In this document: one piece after another, positions 15,709 through 23,731 of the stretch
Layout of the letters: each line of letters opens with the position of its first letter
Position numbering within the stretch: position 1 is the stretch's first letter
From: JAQBDA01 sp041301185
Lineage (GTDB): Bacteria; Chloroflexota; Anaerolineae; Anaerolineales; UBA4823
Direction: 5' to 3'
Assembly: GCA_041301185.1 (NCBI GenBank)
Contig: JBFYSV010000335.1
Coordinates: 1 to 32,326 of the forward strand
Length of the DNA stretch: 32,326 bases
Notes under the pieces: generated by a model
Database searches by the model: none
What the model saw: the letters and a program-made list of their open reading frames with translations, nothing else
Told to the model about the DNA's origin: nothing
Translations under genes and position numbers: made by a program

Positions 15709-16488
15709 ATGGCAGAAAGTGTGATTGAACCCCTACCGTCCAAGAAACGCTTGCGTTTTGATTGGATTATGGGAGTTTTATTTCACCCGCGGCGAACCCT
15801 TGAGCAAATTGCCGCCCAACCCCATGGAGTTTGGTTGGTGCCGATGCTGGCGCTGACCCTTTCGACGCTGGGGCGCGTGTTGGCAAGTGGTTCTATCCGG
15901 CAGCGTATCCTGCTTAGCGCCGGGCCGGTGCTGCCTCCTGACTTTCAATATTACTCACCTGAGCAGCAGGCCCAATTTATGCAAGCGTCACAAGCCACCA
16001 CAGGCCCCGTATTTATGTACGTGTTTCCATTGCTTGCTGCTTTGCTTGGTATCTGGATCGGTTGGTTGCTGGTAAGTGGTATGTTGCACCTGGTTGTCAC
16101 CCTGCTAGGGGGGCGAGGTGAAACCGTTTACAGTGTGAACCTGGTTGCCTGGGCAAGCTTGCCGTTTGTTGTCCGTGACCTTGTACGGATCGTTGCGATG
16201 CTGGCTTCCGGGGAATTGATCGAAAGCACCGGACTTTCTGGGTTCGCACCGCCTGATCCGAGCGGAGGTGTTACCTACCTGGCGGCGCTATTATCGGTGA
16301 TAGACATCTATTTGATCTGGCATGTGTTGCTCTTGATCACCGGTGTGCGGGCTGGCAATGGTTTGTCATTTGGCAAGGCTGCCGGCGGAGTACTGGTCAC
16401 AATTGGCCTGGTGGTGGCTTTTCAGGCTCTGATGGATTATATGGTCAATAGATTGGGAGGCCTTACAATCGTTCGGCCATTCTTCTAA
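15709..16488 (+). CDS. Yip1-family integral membrane protein
   Basis: A 259-residue membrane protein with a basic N-terminus, the motif ILFHPRRTLEQIA-like segment (VLFHPRRTLEQIAAQP) common in bacterial Yip1-domain proteins, and about five membrane segments: WLVPMLALTLSTLGRVL, MYVFPLLAALLGIWIGWLL, VNLVAWASLPFVVRDLV, YLAALLSVIDIYLIWHVLLL and GGVLVTIGLVVAFQALMDY. ATG 15709 has AAGGA eight bases upstream; two earlier in-frame starts have no such site. The stop codon directly touches the ATG of the ABC ATPase gene, so the two are coupled. The role in bacteria is not established; the context suggests a partner of the export system. Confidence 0.75.
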   Translation: MAESVIEPLPSKKRLRFDWIMGVLFHPRRTLEQIAAQPHGVWLVPMLALTLSTLGRVLASGSIRQRILLSAGPVLPPDFQYYSPEQQAQFMQASQATTGPVFMYVFPLLAALLGIWIGWLLVSGMLHLVVTLLGGRGETVYSVNLVAWASLPFVVRDLVRIVAMLASGELIESTGLSGFAPPDPSGGVTYLAALLSVIDIYLIWHVLLLITGVRAGNGLSFGKAAGGVLVTIGLVVAFQALMDYMVNRLGGLTIVRPFF

Positions 16489-17244
16489 ATGGATACGCCA
16501 GCTAGCACAGCCTTTATCCGCGTTGCCGGGTTGAGGAAAACCTATAAGATGGGGAGCGTTTTGGTGCACGCCCTGGCTGGGGTGGACATTGATATCGCTC
16601 CCAACTCTTTTTGTGTTGTGATGGGTCCTTCTGGGTCGGGGAAAAGCACGCTATTACACCTGATTGGAGGTCTGGATCGACCGACAGACGGAACGATCCA
16701 TGTGAACGGGCAGGAGATTGATGCTTTAGACGAGAATGAACTGGCTGTGTTTCGCCGGCGCACGGTTGGCTTTATCTTCCAGTCTTTCAATCTCATCCCA
16801 AGCATGACTGCCCTGGAGAATGTCTCGTTCCCGATGCGTTTTGCACGGACACTGCGCAAAGAGAGGCGGGATCGGGCTGTTGAGGCTCTGCAAAAGGTGG
16901 GCCTTGAGGACCGGGCAACGCACCGCCCGGCAGAGCTATCGGGTGGTCAGCAACAGCGTGTGGCAATCGCCCGGGCGTTGGTCAATGACCCGCTATTGAT
17001 CCTTGCTGATGAGCCAACCGGCAACCTGGATACTGCCAGCGGAGCAAGCATTATGGAATTGCTATCTGATCTTCACCAAGGCGGGCGGACTGTGGTTGTA
17101 GTAACCCACGATCCGCGAATGGCGCAGGTAGCCAGCCGCATCCTGCACCTTTTGGATGGGTGTATTGTGGATGACGGAGGGGTGGCTCCAGCGGTATCGA
17201 TCTTGCCTGGTGAGAACACCGCCAGGCAGGAACAGATCCCATGA
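16489..17244 (+). CDS. ABC transporter ATP-binding protein, MacB/LolD type
   Basis: The 251-residue ATPase powers the MacB-like permease encoded downstream. Walker A GPSGSGKST is at 46-54, the Q-loop in FIFQSFNLIPSMTALENV, the signature LSGGQQQR from 150, Walker B LLILADEP at 169-176 with D174-E175, and the switch His in VVVTHD. The sequence TALENVSFPMRFA is typical of LolD/MacB/FtsE-type domains that drive mechanotransmission rather than transport through a channel. The ATG follows the Yip1 gene stop with no gap and no visible ribosome site, suggesting coupling. Confidence 0.94.
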   Translation: MDTPASTAFIRVAGLRKTYKMGSVLVHALAGVDIDIAPNSFCVVMGPSGSGKSTLLHLIGGLDRPTDGTIHVNGQEIDALDENELAVFRRRTVGFIFQSFNLIPSMTALENVSFPMRFARTLRKERRDRAVEALQKVGLEDRATHRPAELSGGQQQRVAIARALVNDPLLILADEPTGNLDTASGASIMELLSDLHQGGRTVVVVTHDPRMAQVASRILHLLDGCIVDDGGVAPAVSILPGENTARQEQIP

Positions 17245-17322
17245 ACCGAACCAGTCATCTGGTGGTAGATATCATCGATTGATATGAGACACGTAAGCGA
17301 ATATTCCACTAAGGAAACTGCA

Positions 17323-19092
17323 ATGAAAAAAATGCTCCCGCGTATCTTGTGCGCAATTTGGATAGCTGTGGTGGTTTTAACCGGCATTCTGGGGAATGCT
17401 CGGGCAGAGGTTTTGGTGGAAGTTCTCTCTGTGCAGCCGAACGTAGTATCGAATACTTCCTCTACCCAGCTGGTAATCACGGGCAGTGATTTTTCCGATG
17501 GAGCCCAGGTGGTTCTGGAGAACTTCGGCTTGCTGCAGGCCTCGTTTGTTAGCTCTACAATCCTCACCGCCCAGTTGCCGGCTGGTCTTGCGCCTGGCTC
17601 TTATACGATAACGGTTATCAACCCCGATTCCTCTTCTGCCTCGCTTTCGAATGCCTTGCAGGTCGTAGCCTTTACCGAAACAGCACCTGCCGCCACGCTA
17701 ACCCCTGCCCCCGAGGAGACGCGGGTTCCTGGCGTTCGCCCCCTGGTGGTCATCGACTCGTACGATGCGGGGGTCGAATCGATCTCACCCAACCAGGAGT
17801 TCGAGCTGAACATCAAGTTAAGAAATATCGGCGATCTGCCTGCCAACAACCTGATCGCCACATTCCCGCCGGGAGATACGGTGCCGCGGGTGAGCGGTGG
17901 GGTGCTGGCAATCACCGAGCTTGATCCTGGTGAGCGGAAGAAGTTTAACCAGCCGCTCACTGCCAGTTATGAGCTGTGGGGTAAGGTGGCAGCGAACATC
18001 ATCATGCAGGTGAGCTACACGGACCCAGATGGTGTTCCTTATTCCGAGACTTTTAATATGACCCTGCCGGTAACAACCGGAAATTTTTTGCCGACTGCAA
18101 CGCCCACGCCGACTGCCACACCGCCCCCCAGCCCGCGACCGCAATTGGTGATACCCAGTTACACAACCGATACTTCTCCGCTCCAACCAGGCTCAGTATT
18201 CAATCTGACGGTCCAGATTTCAAATCAGGGCGATACCGGTGCCAGGCAACTATCCATGATCCTGGGAGGCGGCAGCACCATGGGAAGCAACCCTTCTGGT
18301 ACGCCGGATGTGGGTGGGATCTCTGGGGCAAGCGGCAATTTCGGTAACTTTGCACCTGTCTCGTCATCCAACGTACAGTTTTTGGGTGACCTGGCAGCCG
18401 GGGCGAGCACTACCGCCCAGGCAGATTTGATTGTCAATGCAACCACCAGCCCGGGAGCTTATCCATTCACCATCTCGTTCACTTACGTGGACGACCGGGG
18501 CAAGCCCTATACGGATGACCAGGTGATCACCTTGCTGGTATACTCTTTGCCTATGGTGGATGTCAATTTCTACCGCGAGCCTGATCCATTATTTGCCGGG
18601 CAGCAGGGACTATTACCGCTTCAGGTGGTCAATCTAGGGCGCAAAGCGGTGATTCTGGGGACGATGAAAGCTGATGGTGAAGGAGCGCAATACAGTAATA
18701 ATTCTGTCCTGGTTGGCGCACTGGATATTGGCGGATACTTTACACTGGATACGATGGTAATCCCAGACCAGCCCGGACCATTGGATGTTCTGGTTAGCAT
18801 TGATTATACCGACGATTTTAATCAGCTACAGGTGATCACCAAAACCTTGACCGTGGAAGTCCAGGAAATGTTTATGCCTTATCCAGGTCCAGAAGAGGGC
18901 GGAGTGGATGGGTCATCTGGTCCGCCAGTTGAAACGCAACCCGAGACATTATGGCGGAAAGTGATGCGTTTTCTCAAAGGGCTGTTCGGGCTGGATAGCG
19001 GGCAACCAACGCCCGTCCCAGGAGAGATGCCCCCGATGGAAGTGCCACCCGAAAGTGTACCGGCACAACCGGTGCCCTCTGGCAAAGGGTAG
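17323..19092 (+). CDS. secreted multi-domain protein with IPT/TIG and CARDB-like repeats
   Basis: The protein is 589 residues. A signal peptide is visible (MKKMLPRILCAIWIAVVVL, cleavage likely after ARA). An IPT/TIG-like Ig domain follows (VEVLSVQPNVVSNTSSTQLV to about residue 110), then two Pro/Thr linkers (one with TPTPTATPPPSPRP) separating CARDB-like domains that begin PLVVIDSYDAGVESISPNQ and QLVIPSYTTDTSPLQPGSV, and a third beta-rich domain (LPMVDVNFYREPDPLF). The C-terminal part has a short basic amphipathic helix (LWRKVMRFLKGLFGL) and a Pro-rich tail but no final membrane helix. ATG 17323 has AAGGA seven bases upstream. Lying between the ABC ATPase and the permease, it takes the place that MacA has in Gram-negative operons. 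Confidence 0.82.
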   Translation: MKKMLPRILCAIWIAVVVLTGILGNARAEVLVEVLSVQPNVVSNTSSTQLVITGSDFSDGAQVVLENFGLLQASFVSSTILTAQLPAGLAPGSYTITVINPDSSSASLSNALQVVAFTETAPAATLTPAPEETRVPGVRPLVVIDSYDAGVESISPNQEFELNIKLRNIGDLPANNLIATFPPGDTVPRVSGGVLAITELDPGERKKFNQPLTASYELWGKVAANIIMQVSYTDPDGVPYSETFNMTLPVTTGNFLPTATPTPTATPPPSPRPQLVIPSYTTDTSPLQPGSVFNLTVQISNQGDTGARQLSMILGGGSTMGSNPSGTPDVGGISGASGNFGNFAPVSSSNVQFLGDLAAGASTTAQADLIVNATTSPGAYPFTISFTYVDDRGKPYTDDQVITLLVYSLPMVDVNFYREPDPLFAGQQGLLPLQVVNLGRKAVILGTMKADGEGAQYSNNSVLVGALDIGGYFTLDTMVIPDQPGPLDVLVSIDYTDDFNQLQVITKTLTVEVQEMFMPYPGPEEGGVDGSSGPPVETQPETLWRKVMRFLKGLFGLDSGQPTPVPGEMPPMEVPPESVPAQPVPSGKG

Positions 19093-19095
19093 CCT

Positions 19096-20430
19096 ATGGG
19101 CTTCTTTGACCTGGTCTCTCTGATTCTAGAAAACCTCGGCAGGCGGAAGGCACGAGTAGCGCTGACCGCAATCGGTGTCGTGATTGGAACAGCAGCAGTT
19201 GTGGTGCTGGTATCGCTTGCGATTGGCTTGCAGCGCAACGCCAACCAGCAGCTGTATGGGATTGGCGACCTGTCGCAGATTCAGGTGATGCCCAACTATG
19301 GTGATTCCCCCTTCGGGCCTGGACGGGTAGTGGAGGCAGGGATCAGTTCATCCTCTAACCAACCTCCTAATCAGAAGCTCATCACGAACGATTCCCTGGA
19401 GGAGTTGCGCGCCTTACCAGGCGTTGAAGCGGTAATCCCACGCGAGTATTTGATGGGCGGTGGAACGCTGCAATACCAGCGTCTGGAGACCTATCCCTCG
19501 ATCCTGGGGGTAGGTGTTTCTGATCTGAGCATGTTGGGTCTCACCGCAGAACAGGGCGAGCTGGCTTTGGGAAGAGGGACAGCAATTATCGGTTCTCAGG
19601 TAGCCAAGAATTTTTATGATCCTCGCTGGCGTCCTGGGCAGCCTCAACCCACGCCGCCGGATTTGCTAGGCCAAATCGTTAAGCTGATCTTGATCAAATG
19701 GACAGAGGATGGGATTGAAGTACGCAAGAACGTCCCAATACGCGTGGCTGGCATCCTGGCTGAATCGCGGGGCGAGTCGGATTATTCGATTTACATGGGC
19801 TTAGATGAGGTAACGGCGTTCAATGAGTGGTTTATGGGACGCAGGATCAATCGCAACCGGGATGGTTATTCCATGGCTATTGCCAAAGTAGCCGATGTGC
19901 GCCAAGTATTGGATATTACCGATCAAATCACTGCACTCGGATACCAGGCATTTACACCGCAATCCTTTGTCCAGGGGATCAACTCATTTTATCTTGTGCT
20001 CCAAGTGATTTTTGGAGGTGTAGGAGCAATTGCTTTGCTGGTAGCTGCGATTGGAATTGCCAATACGATGACGATGGCGATCTTGGAGCGCACCCGTGAG
20101 ATAGGGTTAATGAAAGCGATTGGTGCAACGAACCGGGATGTTTTGAGTGTATTCCTGGGAGAGGCAGCAGGAATCGGTTTTATCGGCGGGCTGGGCGGTA
20201 TCTTGCTGGGTTGGAGTGCGGGGCAAGTTCTGAATGTGTTGGCGATGGCTTACCTGGCAGGGCAGAGCGCTCAGCAAGGTGGTTTGCCGCCCACCGTAGC
20301 GGTGTACACACCTCCCTGGCTGCCGGCTTTCTCCCTTATTTTCGCCACCTTGATCGGTTTGATCTCTGGGGTGTATCCGGCTTTGCGGGCGGCGACGCTG
20401 GTGCCGGTCAATGCGTTAAAGTACGAATAA
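19096..20430 (+). CDS. MacB-like ABC transporter permease
   Basis: The 444-residue permease has the MacB layout: a first membrane helix (about 21-45, VALTAIGVVIGTAAVVVLVSL), a large extracytoplasmic domain (about 46-295), and a C-terminal FtsX block with three helices (about 300-325, 348-375, 405-430) and the conserved ERTREIGLMKAIGATNRDV coupling loop. It starts three bases after the preceding stop, with AAAGGG upstream. The ATPase is a separate protein here rather than fused as in E. coli MacB. Substrate is unknown; such systems export peptides or lipoproteins or signal envelope stress. Confidence 0.92.
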   Translation: MGFFDLVSLILENLGRRKARVALTAIGVVIGTAAVVVLVSLAIGLQRNANQQLYGIGDLSQIQVMPNYGDSPFGPGRVVEAGISSSSNQPPNQKLITNDSLEELRALPGVEAVIPREYLMGGGTLQYQRLETYPSILGVGVSDLSMLGLTAEQGELALGRGTAIIGSQVAKNFYDPRWRPGQPQPTPPDLLGQIVKLILIKWTEDGIEVRKNVPIRVAGILAESRGESDYSIYMGLDEVTAFNEWFMGRRINRNRDGYSMAIAKVADVRQVLDITDQITALGYQAFTPQSFVQGINSFYLVLQVIFGGVGAIALLVAAIGIANTMTMAILERTREIGLMKAIGATNRDVLSVFLGEAAGIGFIGGLGGILLGWSAGQVLNVLAMAYLAGQSAQQGGLPPTVAVYTPPWLPAFSLIFATLIGLISGVYPALRAATLVPVNALKYE

Positions 20431-20433
20431 TAA

Positions 20434-20473
20434 ATCGGGAGCGTGGAGGTATTTATTACCAACAGCTCCCGAT
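20434..20473. terminator. hairpin terminator between the convergent permease and S1 genes
   Basis: ATCGGGAGC (20434-20442) pairs perfectly with GCTCCCGAT (20465-20473), with an inner GGTA/TACC pairing in the loop. On the minus strand the stem is followed by TTATTATT, so it best serves the S1-domain gene; it may also slow plus-strand transcripts. Confidence 0.65.
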
Positions 20474-20499
20474 ATAATGCTTCAATTGGGTGGCATTTA

Positions 20500-21282
20500 C
20501 TATTTTGTTGATCGAACTTTGTTTTCCAGGGTCCGGCTGAGGATCTTTTCCATTTCGGTGTCATCTGTGGCAGCCTTGCGCCGGGTCTTGGTCTTCTGAG
20601 CTTGCTCCGGAGATTTCGTTCGCTCCATGGCTTCGCGCAGCGCCATCTCCATCGCAGTTGGCACAACTTCTTCTTTCTCAGCCTCTGGCGCGGATTCTTT
20701 TTCTTTTTCCTTGCGCGGCTGTGTAGCCTTAGGGGCAACCACCGGTTTTTCTTCCATGGCTTTCATGCTTAGCTTGATTTGCTTTTTTCTGCGATTTACG
20801 TCCAGCACTTTGACCTCAACCTCATCACCCTCTTTAACAACATCTGACGGGGTCTTGATGTACTCGTGAGTCATCTCGCTGATGTGTACTAAACCAGGAC
20901 GTTCTGCGCCAATATCTACAAAAGCGCCGAATTTCTCCAGGCGGGTGACTTTGCCCTTAACAACCATCCCTTTTTCGAGCTCGCGCCACTCCAGATCCAG
21001 GGGCTTGATCATGGTCAGATCGATGCGATTCTTCTTAACATCAACCCGCTTGATCCATACTTCAATCGTTTGACCCGGCTGCACCACGTCTTCAACACGG
21101 TTGGTAGCTTCTTCCTGAAGCTGAGAGATGTGAATGACGCCAGGGATAGGCAGCCCGATGTCAACCAGCGCCCCGGCTAGAGTGGTTTTCAGCACAGTCC
21201 CGGTCAGCTTGGTCTTGCGCTTCAAATTTTGGATGGCGAGTTCTTGAGCGTTGTCTGTGCTGGCAATTGCTTCCGTTTCCAT
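20500..21282 (-). CDS. S1-domain RNA-binding protein (short ribosomal protein S1-like)
   Basis: This 260-residue protein carries two S1 OB-fold domains at about 24-93 (LTGTVLKTTLAGALVDIG...PGVIHISQL) and 105-174 (GMVVKGKVTRLEKFGAFVDIG...GLVHISEM), followed by a Lys/Glu-rich low-complexity tail ending in basic residues. Ribosomal S1 has four to six such domains, so this is a short S1-like or general RNA-binding protein. I chose ATG 21282, with GGAG nine bases upstream. The frame stays open to 21471, but that extension crosses the promoter at 21421-21449 and has no S1 similarity. The gene has a perfect promoter and a hairpin in its leader, which suggests regulation at the RNA level. Confidence 0.85.
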   Translation of the reverse strand: METEAIASTDNAQELAIQNLKRKTKLTGTVLKTTLAGALVDIGLPIPGVIHISQLQEEATNRVEDVVQPGQTIEVWIKRVDVKKNRIDLTMIKPLDLEWRELEKGMVVKGKVTRLEKFGAFVDIGAERPGLVHISEMTHEYIKTPSDVVKEGDEVEVKVLDVNRRKKQIKLSMKAMEEKPVVAPKATQPRKEKEKESAPEAEKEEVVPTAMEMALREAMERTKSPEQAQKTKTRRKAATDDTEMEKILSRTLENKVRSTK

Positions 21283-21316
21283 AGCACTATTCTCCATAAA
21301 AATCAAAAATACAGGG

Positions 21317-21356
21317 TGCTGAAAGCAGATATATCCTCGTAAAAGCGCTTTCAGCA
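21317..21356 (-). ncRNA. terminator-like hairpin in the S1-domain gene leader
   Basis: In the leader between promoter and start codon, TGCTGAAAGC (minus 21356-21347) pairs perfectly over ten bases with GCTTTCAGCA (21326-21317) around a 20-base loop. It is followed by ACCCTGTATTTTTGATTTTT, a T-rich run ending at the first possible ATG. It could be an attenuator or an autoregulatory site. Confidence 0.5.
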
Positions 21357-21420
21357 GCCGAAAATCTCGAAAATTAGCGGTTGATTTGGGAAAAACTTCC
21401 GTCTCTACCCGCGAAATTGA

Positions 21421-21449
21421 ATTATACCTTGCGGCACATAAAATGTCAA
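21421..21449 (-). promoter_or_regulatory. consensus sigma70-type promoter of the S1-domain gene
   Basis: On the minus strand a perfect TTGACA (21449-21444) and a perfect TATAAT (21426-21421) are spaced by exactly 17 bases. The predicted leader is about 130 bases. It is the strongest promoter sequence in the window. Confidence 0.88.
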
Positions 21450-21479
21450 AGATCGGCTGGGCCGGATTCATTCGTCTGG

Positions 21480-21508
21480 TTGACCCTGTCCACCTGGAAT
21501 GCTATAAT
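21480..21508 (+). promoter_or_regulatory. near-consensus sigma70-type promoter of the dynamin-like gene
   Basis: TTGACC (21480-21485) and a perfect TATAAT (21503-21508) are spaced by 17 bases. Predicted initiation near 21515 leaves a very short leader with the AGGGA ribosome site (21516-21520) before the ATG at 21529. It diverges from the S1-gene promoter with only 30 bases between the two -35 boxes. Confidence 0.82.
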
Positions 21509-21528
21509 TCTGCCCAGGGAAATTGGCG

Positions 21529-23256
21529 ATGCGCATACTTAATGATCAGCAAGAAGCACTTTTAGCAGAAGAACGCACGGTTTTAAACGATCTACGCTCC
21601 GGCTTGGCGCACTTTGGAGCGAGCACAGAAGACGAAAGCACGTTAGCGCAATCCATCCAGCAGCTGGATGAGTTGTTCTTGCTGGTCGTCGTGGGCGAGT
21701 TCAACGCAGGGAAAAGCGCATTTATCAACGCTCTTTTAGGAAAGAGTATGGTTAAGGAAGGGGTTACTCCCACCACGACCCAAATTCAATTATTGCGCTA
21801 TGCAGAGCAAGAAGGGCGGGACGTTGAAGACGGCAACCTGTATGTGATTACCGCTCCGCTGGAAATACTCAAAGAGATCAGTATTGTTGATACACCGGGC
21901 ACGAACGCGATCATTCGCGAGCACGAGCAGATCACATCACAATTTGTCCCCCGTTCAGACCTGGTGCTGTTCATCACCTCCACCGACCGCCCGTTTACGG
22001 AGAGCGAGCGGGCATTCCTCGAGCGAATTCGCGAGTGGGGCAAGAAAGTGGTGGTGGTGCTTAACAAAATCGATCTCTTGCAGAGCGAGGATGATTTATC
22101 CCAAATTGAGAGTTTTATCGCTACCAACGCTCACGCTCTGGTGGGAATCACGCCGGAGATATTCCCGGTCAGTTCCAGGCTGGCGCTGCGTGCCAAACTA
22201 GGCGAGCCAGTGGTCTGGTTGGACAGCCGATTCGAAGCCCTGGAAAACTATATTCGCAGCACGCTGGACGAAAAAGGCCGCTTGTGCCTTAAGTTCCTCA
22301 ACCCGCTCGGGGTGGGAAGCCATCTGGCTGAAAAATACCTGGGACAAATCGACCAGCGACTAGACTTGCTTAAAGGAGATTTTGCCTTACTCGAGGATGT
22401 TGAAAACCAGCTGGCGGTCTACCGGGAAGACATGAACCGGGATTTTAATTACCGCATGGCGGATATCGAAAACGTGCTTTTCGAGATGGAGCAGCGCGGG
22501 CAGGACTATTTCGACGAGACTTTGCGCCTCGGGCGGGTATTCGACCTGCTCAAACGCGAGCGGATAGAAAAAGAGTTTGCCCAGGTGGTCGTTGCCGATG
22601 CTCCGCAAACGATCGAGCGAAAAGTAAATGAGCTGATTGATTGGCTGGTCGATTCTGACTTGCGCCAGTGGCAGGCGGTCACCGAGCACCTTGCAGAGAG
22701 ACGCCGCCAGCATCAGGAACGTATTGTGGGCAACGGGATGGGGAGCGGGTTCCATCACGACCGGCAGCGATTGATCGAAGATGTTGGTCGACAGGCAAGC
22801 CGGGTGGTAGAAACATACGACAAGCAAGTAGAGGCTGAAGCAATTGCTGCTAATGCCCGCAGCGCCGTGGCAGTGTTGGCAGCAGCGGAAGTCGGCGCGG
22901 TGGGGCTTGGTGCGTTAATTGCGATCCTGGCGACCACTGCCGCTGCGGATGTGACCGGGATCCTTTTAGCCAGCCTGGTGGCAGCCCTTGGCTTTTTCAT
23001 CATCCCGGCACGGCGCAAGCATGCCAAGGCAGATATGCGCCAGAAGATCGGTGAGCTGCGCGAACAACTGGTGGACTCATTGAAAGCCCAGTTCGACCAG
23101 GAGCTTGAGCGTAGCCTGCAACGCATCCAGGATGCTATTGCCCCCTACACTCGTTTTGTGCGGGCTGAGCGGGCAAAATTAACAGCAACCAGATCGGAAT
23201 TTGATGAAATTCAAAAAGCACTCACCCGGCTGGAAGCCAAAGTGAACGATCTATAA
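21529..23256 (+). CDS. bacterial dynamin-like GTPase
   Basis: A 575-residue dynamin-superfamily protein. The GTPase domain has the P-loop GEFNAGKS (56-63), a switch Thr segment (GVTPTTTQIQ), G3 DTPG (121-124) and G4 NKID (179-182). A long helical stalk follows (about 240-440) with many charged residues. A hydrophobic hairpin at about 445-490 (VLAAAEVGAVGLGALIAILA and ILLASLVAALGFFII) matches the membrane-binding paddle, followed by a last helical region. Bacterial relatives bind and remodel or protect membranes. ATG 21529 has AGGGA upstream; a TTG two codons earlier is less likely. It opens a five-gene plus-strand run. Only one copy is present, whereas many bacteria have tandem pairs. Confidence 0.88.
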   Translation: MRILNDQQEALLAEERTVLNDLRSGLAHFGASTEDESTLAQSIQQLDELFLLVVVGEFNAGKSAFINALLGKSMVKEGVTPTTTQIQLLRYAEQEGRDVEDGNLYVITAPLEILKEISIVDTPGTNAIIREHEQITSQFVPRSDLVLFITSTDRPFTESERAFLERIREWGKKVVVVLNKIDLLQSEDDLSQIESFIATNAHALVGITPEIFPVSSRLALRAKLGEPVVWLDSRFEALENYIRSTLDEKGRLCLKFLNPLGVGSHLAEKYLGQIDQRLDLLKGDFALLEDVENQLAVYREDMNRDFNYRMADIENVLFEMEQRGQDYFDETLRLGRVFDLLKRERIEKEFAQVVVADAPQTIERKVNELIDWLVDSDLRQWQAVTEHLAERRRQHQERIVGNGMGSGFHHDRQRLIEDVGRQASRVVETYDKQVEAEAIAANARSAVAVLAAAEVGAVGLGALIAILATTAAADVTGILLASLVAALGFFIIPARRKHAKADMRQKIGELREQLVDSLKAQFDQELERSLQRIQDAIAPYTRFVRAERAKLTATRSEFDEIQKALTRLEAKVNDL

Positions 23257-23274
23257 TGGCAGGTTGAATACATA

Positions 23275-23679
23275 ATGGACTCAATATCTTCACCACCTGT
23301 GCGAAAATTCATCCCCGCCGCGATCATCCTGGCAGTATTGGGCTGGGGGGGCTTGCTCTATGTATTGTTCTACACCCTGCCGGCGGTCGGCCCACGCTGG
23401 TTGTTTTTTTTCTTGAGTGTGCTGGCGGTATCCGGAACCTGCCTACCGGTGGTGGCATTCTTGAACCGCCGGTTTCCCAGCGTGCCACCTCCAACCACTG
23501 CCGTAGTGCTCCGCCAGGCATTATGGGTGGGTATATATTTCCCGACCCTGGCATGGCTCCAGATTGGCCGTGTGCTCACCCCGGCCCTGGCGTTACTATT
23601 GCTCCTTGGCTTTATTTTGATCGAGTGGTTACTTCGCCTGCGCGAGAAGAGCCAATGGAATCCGGATGGCGGCTCGTAA
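23275..23679 (+). CDS. small polytopic membrane protein, function unknown
   Basis: A 134-residue hydrophobic protein with four predicted membrane helices: about 14-33 (IILAVLGWGGLLYVLFYTLP), 42-62 (LFFFLSVLAVSGTCLPVVAFL), 82-98 and 101-121 (LTPALALLLLLGFILIEWLL), with a charged C-terminus. It begins 18 bases after the dynamin-like gene and has no strong ribosome site, so coupling is likely. I do not recognise a named family; similar small proteins seem to occur in Chloroflexota, but I cannot verify this here. A membrane partner of the dynamin-like protein is a guess from position only. Confidence 0.65.
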   Translation: MDSISSPPVRKFIPAAIILAVLGWGGLLYVLFYTLPAVGPRWLFFFLSVLAVSGTCLPVVAFLNRRFPSVPPPTTAVVLRQALWVGIYFPTLAWLQIGRVLTPALALLLLLGFILIEWLLRLREKSQWNPDGGS

Positions 23680-23731
23680 GCAGACCGCCGGTCACGCATA
23701 ATGGTCATGGCTTGCAGATTGTGTGAGACGG

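Noticed and set aside
17323..19092. C-terminal sorting signal making the CARDB-like protein a sortase substrate
   Set aside because: There is no LPXTG-like motif and no final membrane helix; the protein ends in a Pro-rich tail.
20473..20478. TATAAT between the convergent permease and S1 genes
   Set aside because: No -35 element and no gene downstream on that strand; it belongs to the terminator flank.
21283..21471. N-terminal extension of the S1-domain protein
   Set aside because: It would start upstream of the consensus promoter and shows no S1 similarity; the GGAG-preceded ATG at 21282 fits better.
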